Shown here: positions 19,610-31,594 of the stretch, one piece after another | Numbering within the stretch: the first letter of the stretch is position 1 | Layout: each line of letters begins with the position of its first letter | Source of the DNA: Aliamphritea spongicola | GTDB taxonomy: Bacteria > Pseudomonadota > Gammaproteobacteria > Pseudomonadales > Balneatricaceae | Assembly: GCA_024347235.1 (NCBI GenBank) | Contig: AP025283.1 | Coordinates: 186,001 to 250,000, forward strand | Direction of reading: 5' to 3' | Length of the DNA: 64,000 nt | Made by a program: the position numbers and the translations under genes | The notes under the pieces: model-generated | The model's database searches: none | Told to the model about the DNA's origin: nothing | What the model saw: only the letters and a program-made list of their open reading frames with translations

Positions 19610-21031
19610 ATGTTTCAAAATGACTGGCAAGACGCATTCAACATACTCGATCCGCAACAGGACGATTACCTGAGTCAGGCACTGACACTTATCGGTCAGT
19701 GGGATGACGCATGTCTGCAAAATACCGCCAGTTTAAAGTCCGGGCTTAACCGCCTGATTGCTGAACTAGATCAGCAACTCTCCACCCAGCTTGCTGAAGT
19801 GATGCACCATGAGGCGTTCTCCGAACTGGAAGCCCGCTGGCGCAACCTGCAAAGCCTGGTGACCCTGCCGGTCAATTATCAGCGTGTGGAAGTGAAGCTG
19901 CTGGATATCAGCTGGCGCGAAACCGCCCGTGATATCAACAGTGCTGCCAGCCTGAAGCACAGCCGTCTGTATAACAAAATCAGCAATAAAGAATTAAATA
20001 CGCTGGGCGGTAAGCCGTTCGGCGCAATCGTGATTGATCATCAGGTCGCCATGGAAATGGACTTCGATGATGATTACGACGACCTCTATACCCTGGAATT
20101 GCTGGGGCAGTTAGGGGCAATCTGTCTGTGTCCGTTTTTGCTGGCACCGGCGGAGGACTTTTTGGTTATCCGGGGCGGACTGGTTATCGGATACCCAGCG
20201 GATCGGCAAGATCCTTGATGGCCCTGACTATGTGGGCTGGCAACAGCTGCGCAACAGCGTCGGTGCGCGCTTTGTGGGGCTGGTATTGCCTCAGGTGAAG
20301 CTGCGTGACGCCTATGAAAACCATCCCATCGGGTTTGTGTTTGATGAGCCAGAACGGGATAAACCAGGCCTGTGGGGCAATGCGGCGTTTGCCTTTGCCA
20401 GTGTCATTATCCGTGAATATAACCGGATAAACTGGTTCGGGTTTATGAAGTCCCGCTGGCAGGACAAATTTCAGGGTTCACTGCTGAATTTGCCCCTAAT
20501 GCCATGCAGAATTCGCCACTGAACAAGCCGGTGACAGACGTCCGGCTGTTTGGCCGTTTAGCCAGTTTTTACAGTGAACAGGGCTTTGTGCCGCTGGCCC
20601 AGAGCAGCCTGACCGACAAGTTTTATTTTTACGGCAACAACTCGGTGTGGAAATCCCGCACCAGTGATGCGGACAAGGTGATCTGCCAGTTGCAGACCAC
20701 TTTAATGGTCTGCCGGATTGCCCATTATCTGAAAGTACAGATCCGCGGCATGATCGGTAGCTTCCGCACCGCCGCTGAATGTGAGCTGTTCCTCAGCCAG
20801 TGGCTGGATAACTACTGCAGTAATATTTCTGATGGCGATGAAGCCACGCTGGCCCGCTACCCGTTACGGAAGTCCGACCTGAAGATCAAAGAAGTGGACG
20901 GCAGCCAGGGACGTTTCAGCTGTGAGGTGGTGTTACAGCCCCAGTATCAGTTCGATAACTTCTTTGGCGAAGTGGTGCTGGCCACCGATCTGGGTGAAGG
21001 TGCTGACCTGCAGTCCGGAGTACTGGCATGA
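19610..21031 (+). CDS. Second TssC-family protein, ImpD-like (three frame breaks)
   Basis: Corrected length is 474 residues. It clearly belongs to the TssC superfamily: 'FSELEARWRNLQSLV', 'LGGKPFGAIVIDHQ', 'LVLPQVKLRDAYENHPIGF', 'VCRIAHYLKVQIRGMIGS' and 'YPLRKSDLKIKEVDG' align in order with TssC. It is more diverged than the true sheath subunit, and like Rhizobium ImpD it follows an ordinary TssC and precedes tssE. Its role is not settled; a baseplate-proximal or regulatory sheath-like subunit is possible. Breaks are near 20163 (T-run), 20172 (G-run) and 20482. It overlaps tssE by four bases. Confidence 0.85.
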
Positions 21032-21455
21032 GTTTCTGGGAAAGCTTCCTGGCGGATCAGGACTATCAGGATGAACATCAGGCCCTGCTGGCATCGGTGC
21101 AGCATCAGTTGACCTGTTTGCTGGAATCGGAGGCACCGCTGCTGCCTTTTGGGAGCGGCTGCCGGAGCTGGACAGTTCAAACCTGCGTTACGGCGTGGAC
21201 TGTCTGCAGTCGATCAGCAGCCAGATAAATAAAGATCAGCTGGCCAATAAGCTGGCCAACTGGATAAAAGCATTTGAACCACGGCTGCAAAGTGTCAGCG
21301 TGGAAGTGTTTGACCGTAAGGCTCAGTCGAACTCCATCGAGTTTTCGTTACTGGCGACCTTACGCACCGGAGATACGGTGCATTCACTGGTGTTTGACTC
21401 AAACATCAGCCTGGCAAACCAGAAAGTGGATTTAGAGGGGCAGGATATTGTCTGA
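21028..21455 (+). CDS. tssE: T6SS baseplate protein TssE (one frame break)
   Basis: Corrected length is 142 residues, a gp25-like baseplate component. 'ELDSSNLRYGVDCLQSISSQ' and 'IKAFEPRLQSVSVEVFDR' match the conserved core, including the 'FEPRL' motif. TssE sits in the wedge with TssF and TssG and starts sheath assembly. One T is missing in the T-run near 21150. The start overlaps the end of the previous gene (ATGA) and the stop overlaps the tssF start. Confidence 0.93.
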
Positions 21456-23224
21456 TCAGTTATTGCGCTATTACGAGCGGGAACTGGCCTATGTGCGCCG
21501 GGCAATGACGGCCTATGCCCAGCGCCATCCGGAGCAGGCGGCCAAGCTGCATATCGACCAGAACAGCATCGAAGATCCGAACATTAACCGCCTGATTGAC
21601 GGTATGGCGTTACTGACCGCCAAAACCGAAGAACGGCTGGATAACCGTTTTCCGGAAATTGTGCAGGGGCTGCTGTCGACCCTGTATCCGGGCTACAACC
21701 AGATATTACCCAGCTACTGTGCGCTGCAGCTGGATGCCGCCGCTGAAGATCTCAGTGAAGCGGTACGTTTACCGGCTAAAAGCCCGGTGACCATTGATAC
21801 GCCGGATGGCAAGCAGTGCCGGTTTACCACCCTGGATGATTTGCATATCCAGCCTTTCAGCCTGACGGAAGTGTCCGCCCAGACAGCCCCGTTTGTGAAT
21901 AAACCCGCCAGCGTGCGCAATGCTGAAGCGGTGATCCAGCTGAAAATCAGTTGTGCAGATCCTGAAGCCAGTTTTGCCCAGCTGGACACAGAGCATTTTG
22001 ATTTTTATGTGCGTGGGTTCGAGCAGAACTCCGCCAGCCTGATTGAATTACTGCTGACCCAGACGGAAGCGGTAGTGCTGTCTGATATCAGCGAACAGCA
22101 GCAACGCAGTGTGGATGTCAGCCGTATGAACAGCCGGATTGCTGACCCGCAATTTAACTGGCTGCCCCGTTACGGCAATCAGTTCGGCGGCTTCGATATG
22201 CTGCGGGATTACTTTACCTACCCGGACAAAGCTGCCTATTTCCGGATCGCTGATCTGGGCCGGGAAATGGCCGGTCTGGATGTTTCAGAATTACTGCTGA
22301 GTCTGTATGTACGGGAATTACCGGCCGAATTTTTACGGCTGTTTAACACCGACGTATTCAGCCTGAATACGGTGCCGGCACTGAACCTGTTTAAGCAGCC
22401 CGGCGAACCGATGAGCTACGACTTCTCCCGGCTGAGTGTACCGGTGATGGCCGACAGCGAAGCCGACAGCAATCTGGAAGTGGTGGCGGTCGACGGTGTT
22501 CGGGAAATTCATTCCGACGGTGAATATCCCCTGCGGCCGCTGTACAAAAGCAGCTACCGCCAGCCGGTGGATGCCCGCCAGTGGCAAACCGTGCAGCGCT
22601 GGGATAAAACCGGCCAGCGGCACATGGAACTGACGATTAATTGTCAGAACTCAGATTTACAGCAGGACCGCATCGTACTGGCGCTGGATCTGTGGTGCTG
22701 TAATGGCCGTCACCCCTGTGTGATCAAGGCTGGCGCGCCGGCGGAAAGTCAGGCCGCAATTGACCTGCCCGGTGAACTGAAAGTGCTGCGTGCCCCCAGT
22801 GCCCCCATTATCCGGTGTTGGATGAATCCCTTAACTGGCGGTTTATTGCCCTGCTGAATGCGAATTTTGCGTCCCTGCTGCAAACCGATGATCCCACGGA
22901 GCTCTGCAGGAAGTGCTGTCCCTGTGTAATCACCGTCATACCTGCCGTCAGGCGGACAGCATTAAAGATGTCACTTATGGGCAGCAGGTGGCTCCGATGA
23001 CCATTTGCGGGCAGAACATATTTGCTGCCGGCACCCGGGTGGATGTGGTGCTGGATGCCGCCGTGATGAGCGGCCAGAGCGCAGTATTTGCTGCGGTTTT
23101 GAACGGCCTGTTCATGCAGTTCTGCAGTTATGACCGCTTCATTGAAGTGGAGGTCAGTCACTTTGGTGATGACCGCTTCCGGCAGACCTTCCCAAGGGTA
23201 CACGGGAGCCAGTTATGTCTGTAA
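21448..23224 (+). CDS. tssF: T6SS baseplate protein TssF (two frame breaks)
   Basis: Corrected length is 592 residues, normal for TssF. The N-terminal signature 'LLRYYERELAYVRR' with 'PNINRLIDGMALLTAKTEERL' and 'IVQGLLSTLYPGYNQILPS' is clear, and a middle 'PDKAAYFRIADLG' plus C-terminal 'FAAGTRVDVVLD' follow. The start is TTG 21448, supported by a GAGGGGCAGG ribosome-binding sequence and by the 8-base overlap with tssE. Breaks lie near 22805 (C-run) and 22903. It overlaps tssG by ten bases. Confidence 0.95.
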
Positions 23225-24167
23225 TGGATACGGCCCTGCAGCGGCCCAAGCGGTTTGATTTTCTGCAGGCCATCAGGCTGTTACGCAGCATGGCGCCGGA
23301 TGCGGATGTGCAGCTGCGCGCCGAACCTATGCCGGAAGGTTATGCCCACGAAGTGCAGAGCATTCAGCAGCAGGGGCGTGATTTTAAGATCAGCCTCGGC
23401 TTGCAGGCACTGTCCGGGGTTAAAGGGGTATTGCCGGATTACCTGTACGAAGCGCTGCTGGACAGCCTGCATCAGGATGATCATGCATTAAGCGAATTTC
23501 TGGACATCTTTAACCACCGTTTCCTGCAGCTGAAGCAGCGGTCGCTGGAACAGCAAAACCTGTTGCTGCAGGACGAACAGGAACAGCTGAGCAGCCCGCT
23601 GCCTAATCAGGTCAGCCAGCGTCAGGCACTGAGTAAGCTGGCGGCGTTGCCGGTGCACAGCGGTGATGATGCAGAACTGCTGGGCTACAGCATTTTACTG
23701 GGCCTCAAAGCCCGCAGTCTCAGCGGCTTAAAGCAGTTGCTGGAAGATTACTTTGAATTGTCGGTTCAGGTCCGTGTGGGGAAAGCACCCGGCACAGGCT
23801 GCCGGCCTCGTCCCTGACCCGGTTAGGCGGTGGGCCACGGGCGAACAGCCAGTTAGGGCAGGGGATGTTGCTGGGCAAGGTCGGCACCCTGCATCTTCAG
23901 CGGCTGGAGGTGCTTATTGAACCGCGCAGTCAGGCTGAATTTATGGCCCTGAAGGATGACACGCAACTGACCCGGCGACTGCGGGAAGTGTGTCACGCCT
24001 ATCTGCGGGACAGTAACGACCTGCGCCTGTATCTGCATGTCAGACGGGCATTTATCTCTGAGCCGCAACTGAGCACCGACCGGTGTCTGGCTGTGCGGCT
24101 CGGTGAAGCGAATTGTTTAGCTCCTCAGGCGCGGCCTGATGAGTATCGAAAAATACTTTTAGTATAA
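23215..24167 (+). CDS. tssG: T6SS baseplate protein TssG (one frame break)
   Basis: Corrected length is 317 residues. It starts 'MSVMDTALQRPKRFDFLQAI' with the family motif 'RFDFLQAIRLL', followed by 'SIQQQGRDFKISLGLQALSG' and a C-terminal 'GGPRANSQLGQGMLLGKVG', again typical. TssG bridges TssE, TssF and TssK in the baseplate wedge. A single base is missing near 23782. Ten bases overlap tssF, and clpV starts 12 bases downstream. Confidence 0.93.
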
Positions 24168-24178
24168 GGAACAGGCAT

Positions 24179-26780
<2,602 letters not shown>

Positions 26781-26896
26781 GGACAACGGAGAGTCTCTGT
26801 TTGCATAACAATTGCCTGAAATGGCACCTATGTGCCGGTTTCATAAGCAGTTTGCGCGTCCCGGGCCTTGCCAGAGATGCGCAATGCAAACACAAT

Positions 26897-27621
26897 ATGT
26901 CTATGCGTAAAAACCGTCTACAGCCCTGTTTACCGCTCTGCTCAGTGTCTTTGTGATGCTGCTGCCGGCGGCTGCCCAGGCGCAGGAGCGGATCAGGCTG
27001 GCTACCCAGAGCTGGCCGCCGTTCCAGATGGTTGAAGAAGGGCAGTTAAAGGGTCAGGCCATCGAGCGGGTACAGTGTGCCCTGCGGGAAATGGGGCAGC
27101 CTTATGAGCTGCACCTGATGCGCTGGGACCGGGCCCAGCTACTGGTGGAAACCAATCAGTTTAACGGTTTCTTTTCCGGTTCACCGAACAGTTCAAGAGC
27201 CCGTTACGCGGTGCCTTCTGCCCCGGTGATTTCGGTACCGCTGAGCTGGTATCTGGCGCCGAATGTCGAGCTGGATGTCACCAGTGAAGAGGCGAAAGAT
27301 CAGGCCCGTTACGGGGCTAAATTTAATACCTCTAAATGGCTGTTTCTGGCAAAGAACGGCTATAACGTGGTGAAAAACCACAGGATGCAGAAGCACTGTT
27401 ACGGATGCTGCGTAACGGTGATCTGGACGTGGCGCTGGAATATGAAGACGTCTTCGAACTGGCCATGGAAAATCAGGGTGTATCCCCAGCGGTTTAAGAA
27501 GATTCCCTATAAAGTCCGGGATCTTAGCGTGCATTTTTCAAAAACGTTTTTGCACCAGCGGCCAAACTTTCTCAATGCCTTCAACGCTGCTCTGGTTCAG
27601 TGTATAAAGAGTGAATCATGA
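26897..27621 (+). CDS. Periplasmic amino-acid-type substrate-binding protein inside the T6SS cluster (three frame breaks)
   Basis: Corrected length is about 241 residues, matching SBP_bac_3-type periplasmic proteins. A signal peptide ('FTALLSVFVMLLPAAAQA') is followed by 'ERIRLATQSWPPFQMVEEG' and 'GQAIERVQCALREMGQPYEL', the usual first lobe; 'FNGFFSGSPNSSRARYAVPS' follows. Bases are missing near 26920 and in the A-run near 27378, and one extra C is likely near 27488. No permease or ATPase accompanies it. Its place between clpV and the FHA gene, with the stop overlapping the tagH start by four bases, shows it is part of the T6SS operon. A sensing or ligand-binding role for activation is possible but unproven. 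Confidence 0.75.
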
Positions 27622-28556
27622 CGATAAGCATCCAACTGGTTGAAGTGCCAGAAAACGAGAAGGTCCCCAGCCGGCAAGTGATTCTGCCCGCCAACGGCGG
27701 CACGATTGGCCGTGCTTATGACTGTACTCTGGTGTTACCGGATTTTGATCGCAAACTGTCCCGAAAACATCTCCGCATTGACCTTTCACCCCAGGGCAGT
27801 TTTCAGGTGACGGATCTGAGCGTCAACGGTTCTACCCTGAACCAGCAGCCGCTGAACCGCGGCATCCCTCAGCAGATCAGCGACGGCGATATTCTTAAAC
27901 TGGGTGATTACACCCTGTTACTCAGCGATATGGTGCCTTTCCTGACCGACACGGTAGAGGAAGAGGTTGTGGTGACTGAAGAACGCCGTGAGCCGGTGTT
28001 TTCAGTTGATAACCTGCAGATTGATGAATTCAGCACCCCGCTGGATGACCTTCACAGCAATGAAATTCAGGCCCCGGAAGAGGCCGGTTTCTCTGCGGAT
28101 AATGTCATGGCGGATGATCAGTTCGGCCATGATCCGTTTGATGACACCGTGGAACTGAAAACCCCGGAACCAAAGCTGACTGCTGATCCGTTCCGTACGG
28201 CAGAAGTGGTTACCCTTGAAGGCGAAGATCTCGAACCGGTTGGCGATACCGCACAGTTAAGCCGCAGTATCCAGCAGCTGCAGCGCAGCCTGCAACAACA
28301 GCAACAGATGCAGATGGGCATGTATGGGCAGGACAAACTGCTGGAATGCCTGGGCGCAACGCTGGACCGTTTTCTGGAAGAATTTGAGCCCGGGCAGCTG
28401 GAAGGCATGTTCGACGAATATACCTCCGGCTGGGGCAACCGGGACAAGAAATACTGGCGGCTATACAAGAAACAGTTCAGCCGTCGCCGCGACCGTAATG
28501 AGTTCCATCAGCAGTTTACCGCTCTGTTTATGGAAGAACTGCGGAGGAAGAAATAA
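27618..28556 (+). CDS. tagH: T6SS-associated FHA-domain protein (TagH/Fha)
   Basis: An intact 312-residue cytoplasmic protein. The FHA domain (about residues 25-105) shows 'GGTIGRAYDCTLVLPD', 'LSRKHLRI' and 'DLSVNGSTLN', the phosphothreonine-binding loops. An acidic, low-complexity middle (about 110-200) rich in Glu/Asp/Thr/Pro, with possible phosphorylation sites, leads to a C-terminal helical domain ('LGATLDRFLEEFEPGQLEGMF') seen in T6SS Fha proteins. It probably docks phosphorylated partners and gates assembly, together with the kinase-like gene at 35029. It overlaps the gene before it (ATGA) and tssJ by one base (TAATG). Confidence 0.92.
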   Translation: MTISIQLVEVPENEKVPSRQVILPANGGTIGRAYDCTLVLPDFDRKLSRKHLRIDLSPQGSFQVTDLSVNGSTLNQQPLNRGIPQQISDGDILKLGDYTLLLSDMVPFLTDTVEEEVVVTEERREPVFSVDNLQIDEFSTPLDDLHSNEIQAPEEAGFSADNVMADDQFGHDPFDDTVELKTPEPKLTADPFRTAEVVTLEGEDLEPVGDTAQLSRSIQQLQRSLQQQQQMQMGMYGQDKLLECLGATLDRFLEEFEPGQLEGMFDEYTSGWGNRDKKYWRLYKKQFSRRRDRNEFHQQFTALFMEELRRKK

Positions 28557-29053
28557 TGCGTGCCCTGTGGGTAAGTTTACTGGCGCTGGTGCTGGTGGCC
28601 TGTTCGTCCTCCGCGCCACAGGAAACCCCGCCGCCGGTGAGCCGGGTGCTGCACATTAATACTGCCGGGCAGCTGAACCCTTATGGCGGTGAAAACGCCC
28701 ATCCGGTGGTGCTGCGCCTGTATCAGCTTACTGAAGCGGGCAGCTTCCGTAATGCTGCCTTTCTGGACCTTTACCAGAATGATCAGCAGGTGCTGGCCAG
28801 TTCACTGGTGGATACCCTGTATCTGGATCCGGTGCTGCCGGCGACGGAACAGCAGATCAATATAGATGTACATTTTCGCAGCCGTTATCTGGCGGTGCTG
28901 GCCGAGTTTTCCGAGTATGAGAATGCCGTTAACCGGGCGCTGCTGAAGCTGGATGAAGACAATGAAGATCAGGAATTCAGAATAGAGGTTGCCGGGCTGC
29001 GGGTCAGTCTTGGAACGCAACCGGAGAAGTCCTGGTGGCAGACGATATTTTAG
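28556..29053 (+). CDS. tssJ: T6SS outer-membrane lipoprotein TssJ
   Basis: An intact 165-residue lipoprotein. The signal peptide ends in the lipobox 'LVAC', with the lipidated Cys at residue 16, followed by a Ser/Pro-rich tether. The transthyretin-like core shows 'HPVVLRLYQLTEAGSFRNAAF' in conserved order, then 'RYLAVLAEFSEYE'. TssJ anchors the TssL-TssM membrane complex to the outer membrane. The start overlaps the tagH stop, and tssK starts 13 bases after the stop. Confidence 0.95.
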   Translation: MRALWVSLLALVLVACSSSAPQETPPPVSRVLHINTAGQLNPYGGENAHPVVLRLYQLTEAGSFRNAAFLDLYQNDQQVLASSLVDTLYLDPVLPATEQQINIDVHFRSRYLAVLAEFSEYENAVNRALLKLDEDNEDQEFRIEVAGLRVSLGTQPEKSWWQTIF

Positions 29054-29066
29054 GCAGAGGTACCAC

Positions 29067-30388
29067 GTGAGACGACAGCAACGAGTAGTCTGGCAGGAAG
29101 GCATGTTTATCTCGCCGCAGCATTTTCAGCAGCAGGACAGACATTACCGCCACTATGCAGAGCAGTATGCCGTAGCCGCCGGCCATGACGGTTATGGGTT
29201 GTGTGAACTGCAGATCGACCGTGAACGGCTGAAAATCGGTAAAATTGTTGTCACCGTCTGCAAAGGCATTTTCCCGGACAATACCTACTTTGAAAGCAAC
29301 CACGAGCTGTTGCTGGATGTGCCGGAAAATACCCTGAATAAAAGTGTCTTTCTGGCTCTGCCTCTGGTGGTGGACGGTGAAGTTGAATATGGCCCGGCGG
29401 CGGAAAAACGCCGTCATCTGGTAGAAGATATCACCCTGTTTGATACCTCAGATGCCAGCACCAACAGCATTGATGCCAGAGTGGCCCGGCCGAATATCCG
29501 TCTGATTCTGGAAGGGAAGACACCACCGGCCTGACAGTGATTCCGGTCGCCCGTATTCTGGAACGCCGGGAAAGCGGTGCTGTGATTCTGGATCAGCGTT
29601 TTATTCCCGCCAGTCTGCACTACGGTGCATCAGCGCTGTTAACCGAGCGCCTGCAGGAGCTGCAGGTGCTGATCGAAACCCGTGCCAGCATGGTGCAGCA
29701 GCGAATCGGTAACGGCCAGCAAAGCATGAGCGAACAGAGCCTGCTGCGTGAATACCTCTGGTTGCAGACCCTGAACCGCTGGATTCCCTGGCTGACCCAT
29801 ACGCTGGATAATCCGCAGACCCTGACCAGCGAAGTGTATCTGCAGCTGGCAACGCTTTCTGCGGAACTGAACAGTTTTGTGCCGGCCATTGCCAAACCGC
29901 TGGCCTCGTTACAGTACGATGCCATGCACCGTGGTTTTATGCCGCTGTTTACCCGTTTGCGGGAACAGCTCTCGGTGGTGCAGAAAGACAGCGTACTGGA
30001 ATTCCCGTGGGATACCCGCCTGTTCGAGAAGCGCCGTCTGTTACGGGCCTCTGTGGCGGATATCAGTAACCTCAGTGGTCACCGTTTTATTCTCTGTGTG
30101 GAATCCAGTATCGGCAGCGCTGCTCTGTCTCAGCTGGTACCAAGCGCCTGTAAGCTGTGTGGCCTTTCCCAGATCGCTGAAGTGGTGCGTAACGCCCTTT
30201 CCGGCGTGACTCTGACGCCGATGCCGGTGGCGCCGAGCGAGCTGAAGTCCAAGTCTGATGCGGCCTATATCGAAATTGATACCCATCATCCTTACTGGCA
30301 GAGCCTGGTGGAAAAACGTGAACCGCTGGCGCTGCATGTGGATGTCCGGATTCCGGACATTAACGTTAAGCTGTATGTGCTGGATTAA
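29067..30388 (+). CDS. tssK: T6SS baseplate-membrane connector TssK (one frame break)
   Basis: Corrected length is 440 residues. The start is GTG 29067, giving 'MRRQQRVVWQEGMFISPQHF', the diagnostic TssK N-terminus; 'PNIRLILEGED' and the C-terminal receptor-like part ('FLPLF'-type helices, 'SSIGSAALSQLVPSACKL' and 'YIEIDTHHPYWQSL') follow. TssK trimers tether the baseplate to TssL and TssM. One G is missing in the G-run near 29516. It is followed six bases later by tssL. Confidence 0.96.
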
Positions 30389-30394
30389 GCCTGT

Positions 30395-31593
30395 ATGACT
30401 CAGGATTACCTGGACGAACTCACCGTTAACATCCGTCAGGCTGATACTGTCAGCCCGGCGACGGATCAGTCACGTCCGTTAATCCCGCTGGAAAATGCCC
30501 CGGCGCTGAAATACCAGCTGCAGAATATTCAGCAGTTGCAGCAGTTCAGCCAGTATCCCAACCCGTTACTCAATGCCTGTGCAGAGGCGCTGGCGCTGTG
30601 CGTCAGTGTGCAGCGGATGTCCCGGCCGGATGACATGCACCGTTTCCGTCAGGGACTGGTGAATGCCATTACCGATCTGAAACAGCGTATCGCCGGGCTG
30701 GATTATCCGGCGTCTGTAGCAGATAAAACCTGCTTCCTGTTCTGTATCGTGCTGGATGAGTTCATCCTTAACTGTGACTGGAATGAAGAGTGCCGCTGGG
30801 AAAACCAGACCCTGCTCAGTGAGCTGTTCGGCATGCGTGACGGCGGTGAGCAGTTCTACGTGGTAGTAGAAAAAGCCCTCAGCCAGCCGAACCTGCTGGT
30901 GGATATGCTGGAAGTTATCTACGTGCTGCTGAAAATTGGCTTTAAGGGCCAGTATCACCTGCACGGCCAGAAGCATATTGACGGCATCTACTACAAAATT
31001 GAAAGCGTGTTGCGGGATACCCGGGCACCTTCGTTACAGATTCCGTTACATACCGAAAAGCCGGCCAAGCCCCGGCGCAGCCCCGTCCAGGCGGTCAGAT
31101 GCCGTTTATGTGGCTGACGGTGCTGTTTATGTTTGCCATTGCAGCGACCTGGGTAGGGTTGTCGTTTTGGTACAAGGATACCTATGCAGCCCGCACCGAG
31201 GGTTTCAGCAAGCTGGCGGAATATACTGATAAGCTGCAAAAACGCCATGATGACAATGTGGTGGTGTACGTCAGTACTGATGATGAACTTAAGCCGGTGG
31301 CGTCGCCTGTTCCGAAACCGGCGCCGAAACCGGTCAGCAAACCTGCGCCTGCCGGTGCCACACCTGTGTGGGTGGTTCAGGTCGGCTCATTCCTGCGCCA
31401 GGCCGATGCTCAGTCCCGGGTCGACAAGTACAACTTCAGCGCCCGCGGCTCCGTAATTCAGTACTGGAAAGGCCGTTACCGTATTCTGTTACCGACCGCT
31501 AACCGTACCGCGGCGCTGAGCCTGATGAAAACCGTCCGTGAAGAAGGGGTCAGTGATGCCTTTATTTTCCGCAGTACAGGAATAGGAGGTTAG
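30395..31593 (+). CDS. tssL: T6SS inner-membrane protein TssL with C-terminal SPOR domain (one frame break)
   Basis: Corrected length is 399 residues, longer than minimal TssL (about 220-260). The cytoplasmic DotU domain (about 30-215) carries 'NPLLNACAEALALCVSVQRM', 'FCIVLDEFILNCDWNEECRW' and 'FGMRDGGEQFYVVVEKALS'. One TM helix ('LTVLFMFAIAATWVGLSFWY', about 238-258) leads to a periplasmic Pro/Lys/Ala linker and a SPOR domain (about 325-399; 'WVVQVGSFLRQADAQSRVDK'). SPOR domains bind denuded peptidoglycan glycan, so this TssL probably anchors the complex to the wall. One base is missing near 31080. Confidence 0.93.
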
Positions 31594-31594
31594 C

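Noticed and set aside
12493-21455. Phage-tail-like proteins (gp27/gp5, gp25, tube and sheath) that might suggest a prophage or tailocin.
   Set aside because: ClpV, TssJ, TssK, TssL, TssM and FHA in the same operon show a T6SS. No capsid, terminase, holin or integrase gene is present.
26823-26836. GGCAC-CTAT-GTGCC hairpin after clpV as a terminator or operator.
   Set aside because: The stem is only 5 bp with no T-run. Its spacing also fails the sigma-54 pattern. It could be chance.
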